The notes beneath the pieces were generated by a model. It searched no databases and was not told where the DNA came from. It worked only from the letters and a program-made list of their open reading frames with translations. 62,952 nucleotides of DNA, taken from a virus. The DNA lies in the IMG/VR virus record IMGVR_UViG_3300048586_000467, positions 1 to 62,952 of that record; one strand, 5' to 3'. The position numbers and the translations under genes are program-made. Below, in pieces: positions 42,226 through 50,972 of the stretch. Numbering within the stretch: the stretch's first letter is position 1; each line of letters starts with the position of its first letter.

Positions 42226-44239
42226 GCCATCGGCCTATCAAAGTGCCATCTTCGACTGGATTGAGAACGGGCGCGGCGACGGGATCGTGATCGCCGTCGC
42301 TGGCAGCGGCAAGACGACGACGCTCGTCCAGGCCGCGCACCGTATCAAGGTGTCGAGCGTCTTCCTGGCCTTCAACAAACACATCGCTGAGGAACTGGGC
42401 AAACGCCTGAGCGGGACCGGCATGGTGGCAAAGACCTTCCATAGCATCGGCAATGGACTGGTCACGAAGCACCTGGGCCGGATCCGCATCGACGATAAGA
42501 AGTATCGCAAGCTGGTCCGCACCCACTTCGACGGGGTGGTGCTGCCCAAGGATGTGCGTCAGGACATCATCAGCACGGCCTCGAAGCTGGTCGACCTGGC
42601 GCGCGTGACGATGACGGACATTCGCGACAAACAGGCGCTGCGTGACCTCTGCAACCATCACAGCCTGACGCCGTTCCCTGAAGCCATCGATGCGGTGTAT
42701 CCCGTGGTCGTCAAGGGCATCAGCCATGCGCAGACGCATCGGGAGATCGACTTCACTGACATGATCTACCTGCCCCTGATCTGGGGCCTGCAACCCGCCA
42801 AGATGCAGTTCGTGCTCGTCGACGAATGCCAGGACCTGAACGCGATGCAGCTGAGGCTTGCGCTGTCGATGCGCGCCGACGGTGGCCGGATGCTCTTCGT
42901 CGGCGATGAAAAACAGGCGATCTACGGGTTTGCCGGCGCCGACGCCGAGAGCTTCCGCCGCATCAAACAGGTGACGGGCGCGACCGAGCTGCCGTTGTCG
43001 ATCTGCTACCGCTGCCCGTCATCGCACCTTGACCTGGCCCGCGCCATCGTGCCACAGATCGAAGCGCGCCCGGATGCGCCCGTCGGCGAGATCATCTACG
43101 AGCCGAAGGACGACCGGCTGCATGAGATCGTGCAGGAAGGCGACCTCATCCTCTGCCGCCTGACCGCCCCGCTGGTGACGTGGTGCATCAAGCTCATTCA
43201 GAACCGTGTGGCCGCACGTGTGCGCGGGCGCGACATCGGGCGCGACCTGCTCGGCATCCTCGATAAGATCTACGAGAGCCGCCTGGGGCGCTTCGAGTAT
43301 GAGGATTTGCCAGCCTACCTGAAGAGCTACGAGACGGAGCAGATCAACTACCTGGTGCAGCGTGACGCGGACGAGAGCCAGATCCAGAGCGTCGCCGACC
43401 GGGTCGAGTGCCTTCAGGTCTGCTTCCGCAGCTTCGATGCCGCCAAGTCACTCCCCGCGCTGATGGACGCTATCGAAGGGTTGTTCAGCGACGAGCGCTC
43501 GGCGGTGTGGATGTCGACCATCCACAAGGCGAAGGGCCTGGAGAACAAGCGCGTGCTCATCCTGAAGCCGGACAAGCTGCCGCTCGTCTGGGAAGATCAG
43601 CAGCCGTGGCAGTTTGAGCAGGAGATGAACCTGAAGTATGTCGCGCTGACCCGGGCCACCGAGACGCTCATCATCATGGGCAAGGCGCCGACGCCACCTA
43701 CTGGCGGAACAACTGTTCCCGCGCCGGCACCGGTGGAAGTGCAGAAGCCGCTCTTTTCGGAAGGCTTCTACACTGGAGATCTGCCGGACCACCTACGCCC
43801 TGTGGAAGCGCTCTACGAGGCCATCCCCGAAAACGTGTCCATTGAGCAGATCGACGACATCTTCGACGAGGCCGAGCGGGAAGCCGCGCTGCGCGACGAG
43901 TTCCCTGACTACGACTGGGGCAGTACGCCGGCGCCGGTGCTGATCGTCAAGCCAGAACCGGATTACCTGGAGCTGGCCTACAGCGTCCCCTACCCCGTGG
44001 CCCAGCCCGATCCCGTCGAACCGCCACCCGCGCCGGTGGAAGCCTCGCGCTTCGAGCCGGACTTCTATCGCTGGTTGACCGCTGCGCTCGACCCGGCTGC
44101 GCTGGCCGATCTGGTCGAGGCCGCCAAGACCGATCACGCCTTCATGCCGGAACTGCGACCGCAGTTTGACCGGTTGCTGGAAGCCGCTGGCGCGCCGGTC
44201 AAAACCCCATCATTCGCTGATCGTTTATTCACCCACTAG
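42218..44239 (+). CDS. Superfamily I DNA helicase (UvrD/Rep-like)
   Basis: 673 residues from the ATG eight bases inside the preceding gene. Motif I AGSGKTTT (28-35), motif II VLVDECQD, motif III VGDEKQAIYGFAGAD, motif IV-V SICYRCPSSH and STIHKAKGLENKRV, motif VI YVALTRATETL. The C-terminal ~150 residues are proline/acid-rich and not helicase. It unwinds DNA 3' to 5' in relatives; in this phage it may work with the adjacent nuclease. Confidence 0.85.
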   Translation: MFKPSAYQSAIFDWIENGRGDGIVIAVAGSGKTTTLVQAAHRIKVSSVFLAFNKHIAEELGKRLSGTGMVAKTFHSIGNGLVTKHLGRIRIDDKKYRKLVRTHFDGVVLPKDVRQDIISTASKLVDLARVTMTDIRDKQALRDLCNHHSLTPFPEAIDAVYPVVVKGISHAQTHREIDFTDMIYLPLIWGLQPAKMQFVLVDECQDLNAMQLRLALSMRADGGRMLFVGDEKQAIYGFAGADAESFRRIKQVTGATELPLSICYRCPSSHLDLARAIVPQIEARPDAPVGEIIYEPKDDRLHEIVQEGDLILCRLTAPLVTWCIKLIQNRVAARVRGRDIGRDLLGILDKIYESRLGRFEYEDLPAYLKSYETEQINYLVQRDADESQIQSVADRVECLQVCFRSFDAAKSLPALMDAIEGLFSDERSAVWMSTIHKAKGLENKRVLILKPDKLPLVWEDQQPWQFEQEMNLKYVALTRATETLIIMGKAPTPPTGGTTVPAPAPVEVQKPLFSEGFYTGDLPDHLRPVEALYEAIPENVSIEQIDDIFDEAEREAALRDEFPDYDWGSTPAPVLIVKPEPDYLELAYSVPYPVAQPDPVEPPPAPVEASRFEPDFYRWLTAALDPAALADLVEAAKTDHAFMPELRPQFDRLLEAAGAPVKTPSFADRLFTH

Positions 44240-44251
44240 AAAGGGTTTGCC

Positions 44252-44704
44252 ATGCAGCAGCACTATGTCTACCTCGCGGGGCCAATCAAGGGTCTGAGCT
44301 ATGCCGGAGCAACGGATTGGCGTGAGCATGTCGCCAACAGGCTCTTTAACAACCCGCGCATCCAAACGCTGTCCCCCATGCGCTATAAAGCCATCCTCGA
44401 AACAACGAAGGTGCTGCCCGACAGCAGCGAAAACGAAGCCCCCTTGCTCAGTGACAAGGGGGTGACGACACGCGACCGCTGGGACGTCATGCGGTCTGAC
44501 CTGGTGCTGATGAATCTGGCTGGCGCAAAGGCCGTCAGTATCGGCACGATGATCGAAGTGGGCTGGGCGGATGCGTTCCGTAAGCCCATTGTCGCCGTGA
44601 TGACGCCGGACGACATTCATTGGCATGGCATGGTGCGCCAGTGTGCCGGGTTCATCGTGCCGACGCTCAATGAGGCAATCGATATCGTTAACGCCTTGCT
44701 CTAG
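44252..44704 (+). CDS. Nucleoside 2-deoxyribosyltransferase-like protein
   Basis: 150 residues. YLAGPIKGLSYAGATDWRE at the N-terminus, RDRWDVMRSDLVLMNLAGA in the middle and SIGTMIEVGWADAFRKPIVAVM match the nucleoside 2-deoxyribosyltransferase family (the Glu of the MIEVGWA helix is the usual catalytic residue). Related phage proteins salvage or hydrolyse nucleotides; some bacterial homologues make signals. Activity here is not established. Confidence 0.75.
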   Translation: MQQHYVYLAGPIKGLSYAGATDWREHVANRLFNNPRIQTLSPMRYKAILETTKVLPDSSENEAPLLSDKGVTTRDRWDVMRSDLVLMNLAGAKAVSIGTMIEVGWADAFRKPIVAVMTPDDIHWHGMVRQCAGFIVPTLNEAIDIVNALL

Positions 44705-44741
44705 ACCGAAGATTAGGAGCCTGCGGGCTGTGGAGGTTTAT

Positions 44742-45140
44742 ATGAGCATTCAGTGGGTAGGGCAGCGCGGTCGTAATGACTGCTGGATTGCAGCGCTCGC
44801 AATGATTACTGAGCAATCCTATGACGCAGTGCTTGCGGAAGTAGTCGATCAAGGCTCTGGTGCTGACTGGTTCGTCAGTGATAGCTACCTTGAAGCGAAG
44901 GGATATGCGGTCGCCCGAAAGTTCGACAGCATCCCGCATTTAGGAGAGCGTCACCGGGAGCCGTGGCCCCCTGAGCCGTGGGCTGAGGTTCATATATGCA
45001 GCGTTCAAGCAAGCAATGGAGCAGGTCACGCCGTTGTTATGCTGCGGGACGGCTCGGTATTCGATCCCAACAGCCCGACACTTCGCCGTTTGACCGAATA
45101 CCCGAAAGTTTATGCTGTTGCGGCTGTAACGAAGCTGTAG
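44742..45140 (+). CDS. C39-like cysteine peptidase fold protein
   Basis: 132 residues from the ATG after GGAGG. NDCWIAALAMI (Cys14) and GHAVVMLRDGSVFDPN (His96, Asp108) give the Cys-His-Asp order of papain-like C39 peptidases. The domain is minimal in length. Being free-standing, it is not a peptide-transporter domain; a deamidase, peptidase or inactive binding role is open. Confidence 0.6.
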   Translation: MSIQWVGQRGRNDCWIAALAMITEQSYDAVLAEVVDQGSGADWFVSDSYLEAKGYAVARKFDSIPHLGERHREPWPPEPWAEVHICSVQASNGAGHAVVMLRDGSVFDPNSPTLRRLTEYPKVYAVAAVTKL

Positions 45141-45173
45141 GTAGCAAAGACGATATAGCGGGAGTTAGTAGCC

Positions 45174-45491
45174 ATGAGCAATATCAGCGACTTTGCCGCC
45201 GAGCGTAATCGCATTGCGGAAATGCTCTCCAGTATTGACGCCGCTTTCGACCGTAACACCGACAGTGGCAAAGCAGCGATCTTACGCGCAATTACCGGTA
45301 GTACCGAACCGCAATGGGAGATGGCTGCCATCTGTTCGTGTGGCTGGCGCGGAACGTTCAACGATATCGGCTTTATTCGTTTCGACAGCGGGCCGGATAG
45401 CTGGACGATGCACGCAGGGCGGCGCGGCTATCACTATCCCTGCCCTGATTGCGGCGAAATCATCTGGCGGTACTATCACACGATCAACTAA
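45174..45491 (+). CDS. Hypothetical zinc-ribbon protein
   Basis: 105 residues. CSCGW and CPDCGE near the C-terminus form a zinc ribbon. The N-terminal half is helical. Short spacing on both sides places it in the same operon as its neighbours. Confidence 0.6.
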   Translation: MSNISDFAAERNRIAEMLSSIDAAFDRNTDSGKAAILRAITGSTEPQWEMAAICSCGWRGTFNDIGFIRFDSGPDSWTMHAGRRGYHYPCPDCGEIIWRYYHTIN

Positions 45492-45521
45492 GACGACTAA
45501 AAAACGGGAGGAACATACAAG

Positions 45522-45899
45522 GTGAAACTGACAACGATCCAAATCGACAAGGCCGTCGCATGGTGGAGTGACGCATTGCGTGCGGGCGAATACGACAATG
45601 GAGATGCGAGCGGCGCTATTGTGGCTGCATGGCGCGATGCGACCGAGTCGACGCCGACAGATGAGCAGATTGAAGCATTCAAAACAGCGTTACGCGAGAC
45701 GCTTGAGCAAGCCGATATCCCATCAGGCCAGACCGTCGTGCATGTCGATTATGACCCGTCTCCATTGCTTGAGCAGGCAGTGAACGCCTCTGGCCTGAAC
45801 CCAATTTGGCTTCCTGTGAAAACACGAATGTGGTTTGACGAAGACGGCGAATCGGTATCCGTCCGATCTGGATACGGTCGCCCGCTACAGGCGCTGTAG
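45522..45899 (+). CDS. Hypothetical protein
   Basis: 125 residues from a GTG or ATG near 45522 with GGGAGG upstream. Helical first half and a beta second half (SGQTVVHVDYDPSPLL, WLPVKTRMWFDEDGESVSV). Unknown. Confidence 0.55.
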   Translation: MKLTTIQIDKAVAWWSDALRAGEYDNGDASGAIVAAWRDATESTPTDEQIEAFKTALRETLEQADIPSGQTVVHVDYDPSPLLEQAVNASGLNPIWLPVKTRMWFDEDGESVSVRSGYGRPLQAL

Positions 45900-45921
45900 C
45901 TACAAAGACGGATTAGGAGCT

Positions 45922-45996
45922 ATGGGCAAGGCGCGCCTTGCCCCAGTGGAAGAAGGCGAAGCGATTGCTCAATGGTCAATCGTAGATCATAGTTAG
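45922..45996 (+). CDS. 24-residue small protein
   Basis: ATG at 45922 with TAGGAG six bases before it, ending at TAG 45994-45996. The peptide begins MGKARLAPVEEGEAIAQWS. The clear ribosome site is the only support; it could be a translated leader for the next gene. Confidence 0.35.
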   Translation: MGKARLAPVEEGEAIAQWSIVDHS

Positions 45997-46029
45997 CAGC
46001 ATCGTGGTCGATACCTAAGGTAACTCAAT

Positions 46030-46272
46030 ATGAAAGTGCGCCAGTTGAGAGCGTTGCGGCAAAAAGCCAAGGACCTCGGCATGGAGCTTGTGACCGTCAA
46101 TGGGGTCACAGACGACTTCACTTATAACCTCGCCGAGCGATGCATTGACGAGCTTTATGACCGACTGAAAGGGACCGAGGATGATCAAGGTGTCACCGGT
46201 GTTCCGCTCGCAGGCGTCATGATCTCAGCAAAGATATTGCCTTCAGGCCTGAAGGACAGGCCCCAGGCATAA
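46030..46272 (+). CDS. Hypothetical protein
   Basis: 80 residues. Basic N-terminal helix (MKVRQLRALRQKAKDLGMELV), then an acidic middle. It ends the plus-strand accessory run at a strong terminator. Unknown. Confidence 0.5.
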   Translation: MKVRQLRALRQKAKDLGMELVTVNGVTDDFTYNLAERCIDELYDRLKGTEDDQGVTGVPLAGVMISAKILPSGLKDRPQA

Positions 46273-46281
46273 CCCTAAAGC

Positions 46282-46310
46282 AAACGCCCCGACGATAAGC
46301 CGGGGCGTTT
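46282..46310. terminator. Bidirectional intrinsic terminator
   Basis: AAACGCCCCG (46282-46291) pairs with CGGGGCGTTT (46301-46310), followed by TTATTT. Between convergent genes at 46272 and 46311. Confidence 0.85.
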
Positions 46311-47816
46311 TTATTTGAGGACGGACTGGAAGCGGTCGATGAGCGTCTCGGTGTCCAGGTCTGGATAGTCCCGTTCGAACAGGCTTCGGATGGCGACCTG
46401 GAACAGGGTAGCGCTGCCATTCTTCCGCCGGGTCACCATCTCCCGCCGGACCAGATCCGGCAGGAAACGGACAATCGTCGTTTCGCTATAGCCCGTGAAT
46501 CGGGCCAGCTCGCGTGGGCTGAAGCTCATGTTCTCGTGGTCGACCAGATACGCCAGCCACATCCGATACTGGCGCTGCAGGCTGCCCACGTACTCGAGTA
46601 ACCCGCTGAAGCCGCGCTCCTGCTTCCGGATCGCGCGGGCCGTGGCGGCGGGGCTGCGATACGGCGATTCGACCAGTTCAGGAATGGGGTCTGGCTGCTG
46701 CTCAAACAATGGGGCAGGGGATTGCCAGAGCGGGTTCTGATGAACACGCACATCCAGCGCGCCGTTGACCGCCAGCGGAATGCCCGCAACCTGCTGCTGA
46801 GTCAGCCGCTGCACTTCGTTACGCAGGTCATCCCGCTCGCCGTAGGCCTGCGCCAGCGCCGTTTCAAGTTCCTCGACCTTCGTTTCCAGCTGCGAGATCT
46901 GCTGATGCAACCCGTCGACGTCCGGCGAGGCTTCCTCATCGATGTCGGCTTTCGGCTTCATCGACGACAGCTTGTCCAGCGCTGCCAGAATGGCCTCGTC
47001 AATCGCGCGGATCGGCGCGCCGGTGACATCGGTCACGACTTCCGCGGGTACTGCCTCATGCCGCCGCACCTGCACCGTCCGGTAGTCATCGTCGCCGATG
47101 AACCGGTCTTCCGCCAGGATCAGCGCCTGCCCGGTCTTCAGCTTGCGCATCATGCCGTTCAGCTCCCGCTCGGCGATGGGGAGCTGCTCGCGCAGGATCT
47201 TCGTGTCCACGCCAAAGCTGAGCCGGTGGGCGATCAGAAGCGTGGCCTGAGTCAGGAAGTCCTTGACGATGCTGGCCGCGCGCTGGGTGGCCACCATCGT
47301 CGTCAGCGACTTGTGGCGACCACGCTTCGCCATGTCGATGATGAGCGGGCGCAGGCGGGTGGTGTCTGCCTGGGGCGCGTAGAGCTGCGCCTCGTCGATG
47401 ATCAGGGCGTACGGCGCCGGGGTTTCGATGTTGAACATGTCTCCCCACAGCGCCCGCAGATAGAGCGACAGAATGTCCTCGGCTTCATCGTCCTGGTAGA
47501 GACTCATGTCCAGAACGATGGAAATGCGTTCGTTCAGGCTGAGGCGTGCCAGCTCTGCCGCGTTCGCTTCGGACAGGACGACGTGGGCAGACTTGCGGCG
47601 GCCGGCCAGGATGACCGGCGCCGACTGGGGCAGAGTGATCGCGGCCGCCATCGGGTCGATGAATGTGAATGGCTGGCCCGCAGCGTTCCATTCGCTCGCC
47701 ATGACGAGCAGCGTATTGGTCTTCCCGCTGCCGGACTTTCCGATCAGGGCAATGCGTTGTCCGATGGCGTTTGCCAGATCGACCTTCAGCCCATCGGCGA
47801 TGTTGAGGACGTGCAT
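46311..47816 (-). CDS. HerA/VirB4-like ATPase with C-terminal winged helix
   Basis: 501 residues. GKSGSGKT (26-33) and LIIDEAQ (138-144) are Walker A and B; TTMVATQRA is the sensor-like strand. Then a coiled coil (~300-345) and a wHTH-like end (FSPRELARFTGYSETTIVRFLPDLVRR). HerA-FtsK-type ATPases move DNA. In an operon with ParA it may help plasmid-state maintenance, DNA translocation or mobilisation. Confidence 0.7.
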   Translation of the reverse strand: MHVLNIADGLKVDLANAIGQRIALIGKSGSGKTNTLLVMASEWNAAGQPFTFIDPMAAAITLPQSAPVILAGRRKSAHVVLSEANAAELARLSLNERISIVLDMSLYQDDEAEDILSLYLRALWGDMFNIETPAPYALIIDEAQLYAPQADTTRLRPLIIDMAKRGRHKSLTTMVATQRAASIVKDFLTQATLLIAHRLSFGVDTKILREQLPIAERELNGMMRKLKTGQALILAEDRFIGDDDYRTVQVRRHEAVPAEVVTDVTGAPIRAIDEAILAALDKLSSMKPKADIDEEASPDVDGLHQQISQLETKVEELETALAQAYGERDDLRNEVQRLTQQQVAGIPLAVNGALDVRVHQNPLWQSPAPLFEQQPDPIPELVESPYRSPAATARAIRKQERGFSGLLEYVGSLQRQYRMWLAYLVDHENMSFSPRELARFTGYSETTIVRFLPDLVRREMVTRRKNGSATLFQVAIRSLFERDYPDLDTETLIDRFQSVLK

Positions 47817-47824
47817 CGATCCCC

Positions 47825-48598
47825 CTACCCTCCTTTGACAGCGCGCTTGATTTCCGCAGCCAGGCGCTCAAACTGACGTGCAGCTTCAAGCATCTCCTGC
47901 TGTTGTTTCGAATCCATCTTTTTTAGATCGTTTTGTGACATTATACGTGCTAAACGCACGGCTTTATTAAAAACTCGCCGTTCCTTTTTGGATACCAGTG
48001 GCAGTTCGCCACCTGGCGTCAGATCAGGCACCGACGGGGCGGGGCCGGGCAGCACCCCGTTTGGAATACCATCAGGATATTCCTGGATCATGGCTTCGAG
48101 CCGACGTTTGGACCACTGCTGCCGCTCTGCCCAATCCAGCCAGTAGACCTGCCACTCTGGTTCCAGCGGCGCCACAGCGACGTGATGCGTGAAGTCCAGT
48201 TTTTCACGCCGGCGTGAAATTTCGACCCGCTTCGCCACCGACCCCCAGTTATACAGTGTGCCTATCGACTTGCGGATAATCTCGGCGGCCTCATCGTAAC
48301 TCTTGCCGTGAACCCGCTCGCCGCTGATGAGCCAGTCTGCGACCAGCCAGACCCACGCCTTATTGACGTTACTGAAGTAGATACCTAGATGCTCCCACTC
48401 ATCGGCTGTTGCGCCATTGTCGATCAGGCCAACGCTGGTAAGTTTGTAATTTCCGACGACGAGGGTCCCATCGGCCTCGACGACCGACTTGATACCCGCA
48501 TCCCCCAATTGTTTATTGATCAGCCCCAGGGTGCTCTGGGCCATCCGCTGCTGAGCGGACGCCAGAGGATTTATCGGCTCGCGCTTTGTTCCAGCCAT
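47825..48598 (-). CDS. LmbU-like DNA-binding regulator
   Basis: 257 residues. The central run WVWLVADWLISGERVHGKSY, SIGTLYNWGSVAKRVEISRRREKLDFTHHVAVAPL and WSKRRLEAMI matches LmbU-type transcription regulators of actinobacteria and plasmids. The ends are hydrophilic. It overlaps parA by 28 bases, indicating co-expression; it may act as a partition or operon regulator. Confidence 0.55.
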   Translation of the reverse strand: MAGTKREPINPLASAQQRMAQSTLGLINKQLGDAGIKSVVEADGTLVVGNYKLTSVGLIDNGATADEWEHLGIYFSNVNKAWVWLVADWLISGERVHGKSYDEAAEIIRKSIGTLYNWGSVAKRVEISRRREKLDFTHHVAVAPLEPEWQVYWLDWAERQQWSKRRLEAMIQEYPDGIPNGVLPGPAPSVPDLTPGGELPLVSKKERRVFNKAVRLARIMSQNDLKKMDSKQQQEMLEAARQFERLAAEIKRAVKGG

Positions 48599-49545
48599 GC
48601 CAGAACCTCTCTTTCAAATTGATGTGCCGTCATGACCACTTCACGAGCCTCGGGCGTGCGCGTCGACAGCGCCCTGATCGTCTGACCGTACTTTGCCATC
48701 TTGGGGTAGGTCTTCAGAAGCCGCACCGGTTCCCACACCATGGAGCCGAACGTCTTCCGTAGTTCGATCAGGTTTTCCGTATGTTCCTTGAGGCTGCGAA
48801 ACTTATTGGGGATGATTCCCAAGACGCGGTTTGGGGTGCGGCCACGCTGCTGGCGCCGGAGGCTGGCATTCTCGACCTGCTGGAACACATCGGACAGGGC
48901 AAACAAGCTGAGGGCTTCCAACTCAGTGACGTAGACGAATGCGTTCATCGCTTCGTAGATCACACCGTCGAACAAATTCATGCTGGGGCCAGTATCAATC
49001 AGGATGACGCTCAGGCGATATTTCTCTGTCATATCCTGGAGCAGGGCTTCGAACTTGGTCTCGTCGGCCAGCAGCCACGGAATTTGAAACGTGTTCGGCC
49101 CGGCCGGTAGGGCATAGATGTTTCCTGGCTGGATCGGAGGTGCATCATCCGGTGCCTGAACTACCTCGCCACTGTCATTGATCAAAGCGAGCGGAGCCAG
49201 ATAACTATCCAGTGGCACCTGGCGAACGTGCTCTTCCAGTGGGAGAAGAAGGAAGTGCGGGTCATCGGGCGTCCCGCCATCAGGAATACCGATCAGCGCG
49301 TGAAACAGGCCGTCCTCCTGTTCCAGCCCGAGCAAGCGCGCCGCATGGGAACCGCCCTGCGAGTCGGTGTCGACGATGCCAACGTTGTGGCCGCGCAGGG
49401 CCAGCTCGCCGGCCAGGTTGACGAGGTTCGACGATTTACCAGGCCCACCTTTACGATTGACGAACGCCACCCGAATGCAGATGTTGTGATCGATCATGTA
49501 AGGCGCGATCAACCCATCCGTCAGCCAAGTCCAATCAGTTTGCAT
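48571..49545 (-). CDS. parA: ParA-type partition ATPase
   Basis: 324 residues. The deviant Walker A NRKGGPGKSS (30-39), GIVDTDSQGGSHAARLLG, and VILIDTGPSMNLFDGVIYEAMNAF are standard ParA/MinD landmarks. It segregates DNA by binding nucleoid DNA with ATP. Overlaps both neighbours in an operon of four to five genes. Its presence without an integrase argues for plasmid-like maintenance. Confidence 0.85.
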   Translation of the reverse strand: MQTDWTWLTDGLIAPYMIDHNICIRVAFVNRKGGPGKSSNLVNLAGELALRGHNVGIVDTDSQGGSHAARLLGLEQEDGLFHALIGIPDGGTPDDPHFLLLPLEEHVRQVPLDSYLAPLALINDSGEVVQAPDDAPPIQPGNIYALPAGPNTFQIPWLLADETKFEALLQDMTEKYRLSVILIDTGPSMNLFDGVIYEAMNAFVYVTELEALSLFALSDVFQQVENASLRRQQRGRTPNRVLGIIPNKFRSLKEHTENLIELRKTFGSMVWEPVRLLKTYPKMAKYGQTIRALSTRTPEAREVVMTAHQFEREVLAWLEQSASR

Positions 49546-50434
49546 GACTCACCTTTCCGGGTTCCCATTCCGCAAACAGGCGCTTGAGGCCCTGCAGGTC
49601 GTCGGTGTGCAGCGTCTTCAGCAACGTCTTAAAACTACGCTCCGGATCCCCGCCATACAGGTTAACGACATGGATTGTTCCTGCTGACACAGCACCCCGG
49701 CGATGCTCCTGCATCCGTTCATCCAGATACCGGCGCAGGTCGACCGCCTTGGCCTTTGCGATCGCAATCGCTGGGCCGTCGACGAACTGAAGAAAGCCGC
49801 TGGCGACGATCTCGAAGTAGCTGTCCCGTCCCTGTTTGAACAGGCGATTCAACTCCTGAATAATTGCTCGATCCTCGATCTGGAGCCGGAGCATTTCGTA
49901 ACGCACTTTCGGCTCACAACCTTCGAGGGCCGTCACCACTTCCAGTGCTTTGGCGGGAGTCAGCCTTCCCTCATTCATCCGCTGAATCACAGGTGATACC
50001 CGGCTCTGCCGCACCTGGTGACGCAGCTTTTCGTCAGCCACCTGCGCACCGGTGGGCTGCTGGCCGCCCGCCTGCTCAACCGCACCAACCCAGACCTTAA
50101 TCTGTTCCTCGGCTGACAGGGTGGCAATCGAACGGACCTGCGACTCGTTAACCGGCAGCAGCGGAACAATCGTTCCGGCCTGCTGAAGAGTCGTCGCGGT
50201 CGCAGATGCCGCGCTCAGCTGACGCATCCGTCGCCAAGTCTTGCCCCACCGCTCCAGGCAATAGTCCTCGAATGAGGTGTGCGTTTCGCGATAAAGTCGC
50301 AGGTCACGAATCTCAATCAGCGCTTCGATGGCCTCGTCCATCCCGGCGAGAGTCTTCTCGATTTTGCATTCATGTTCTCGAAGTCGTAGTCGTTCGTCCT
50401 CCGAGAGACTATCAACAACGAGATCCCGGTTCAT
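49535..50434 (-). CDS. Partition partner candidate (ParB-like function)
   Basis: 299 residues. A helical protein with SFEDYCLERWGKTWRRMRQLSAASATATTL near 68-97 and NESQVRSIATLSAEEQ, the kind of helix-turn-helix region found in plasmid-borne ParB-like proteins, followed by a C-terminal coil. It directly precedes parA in transcription and overlaps it. There is no classic ParB nuclease motif. Confidence 0.5.
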   Translation of the reverse strand: MNRDLVVDSLSEDERLRLREHECKIEKTLAGMDEAIEALIEIRDLRLYRETHTSFEDYCLERWGKTWRRMRQLSAASATATTLQQAGTIVPLLPVNESQVRSIATLSAEEQIKVWVGAVEQAGGQQPTGAQVADEKLRHQVRQSRVSPVIQRMNEGRLTPAKALEVVTALEGCEPKVRYEMLRLQIEDRAIIQELNRLFKQGRDSYFEIVASGFLQFVDGPAIAIAKAKAVDLRRYLDERMQEHRRGAVSAGTIHVVNLYGGDPERSFKTLLKTLHTDDLQGLKRLFAEWEPGKVSHAN

Positions 50435-50667
50435 GACGACGGTTCCCGTTCAAGATAGATGAGTTCACCAACCTCACATTCGAGCCATTCGCAAATGACT
50501 CGAACAGTCTTCATCGAAGCGCCTTCGATGTCGCCCTTCATCAGACGGCTGATGCTGGAAGGCGACAACCCGGTTGCGTTTGCAATCTCGGCTTGTGTGT
50601 AGCGCTTGTTGTCACGGATCTCTTTTTTCGCAACAAGCACCGCGAATCGGCTCATCAACTTCGACAT
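50431..50667 (-). CDS. XRE/Cro-CI-type regulator
   Basis: 78 residues. RYTQAEIANATGLSPSSIS and RLMKGDIEGASMKTVRVICEWLE form a compact helix-turn-helix. Several starts are possible; AGGAG abuts the first ATG of MSKLM, so Met5 or an in-frame TTG may be used instead. It overlaps the partner gene by four bases. It probably autoregulates and sets the lysogeny or plasmid state. Confidence 0.75.
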   Translation of the reverse strand: MSKLMSRFAVLVAKKEIRDNKRYTQAEIANATGLSPSSISRLMKGDIEGASMKTVRVICEWLECEVGELIYLEREPSS

Positions 50668-50734
50668 CTCCTGTTTTCCGCCTCTTATGCATAGAATAGC
50701 GTAAAATTGCGTATATGGCAAGAATTTTCTTGCG

Positions 50735-50764
50735 TTGACATTTCCTTTCATCACATGGTACAAT
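50735..50764 (+). promoter_or_regulatory. Strong plus-strand promoter with imperfect palindrome
   Basis: TTGACA, 18 bases, TACAAT. The -10 lies in an imperfect palindrome (GTACAAT...ATTGTGTAC), a good operator for the adjacent regulator. It faces the gene at 50973. Confidence 0.65.
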
Positions 50765-50883
50765 TTATTGTGTACAGGTTAATCATACCACAAGCCCGTG
50801 AATGGATTGGTACGGTAAATAGCTGTGATTGAAATACTTCGTAACGACCCCTATACTAGCGCCATGAGTATCGATAAGTCTGA

Positions 50884-50909
50884 CTTATGGTGTCTTATGG
50901 TGTCTTATG
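50884..50909. repeat. Short tandem repeat
   Basis: CTTATGGTGT is repeated 2.6 times in tandem between the promoter at 50735 and the gene at 50973. A 10-bp period keeps the copies on one face of the helix, as in iterons or stacked operators. Confidence 0.4.
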
Positions 50910-50972
50910 CCACAAGTCCCACCACGCTCGAAAGCGCGTACAATCTGCCTCTCATCGCGAAAGAGAGGCAAG

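Noticed and set aside
46271-46278. Single AACCCTAA half-site
   Set aside because: No matching TTAGGGT arm 27 bp away, so it is not counted as an operator copy.
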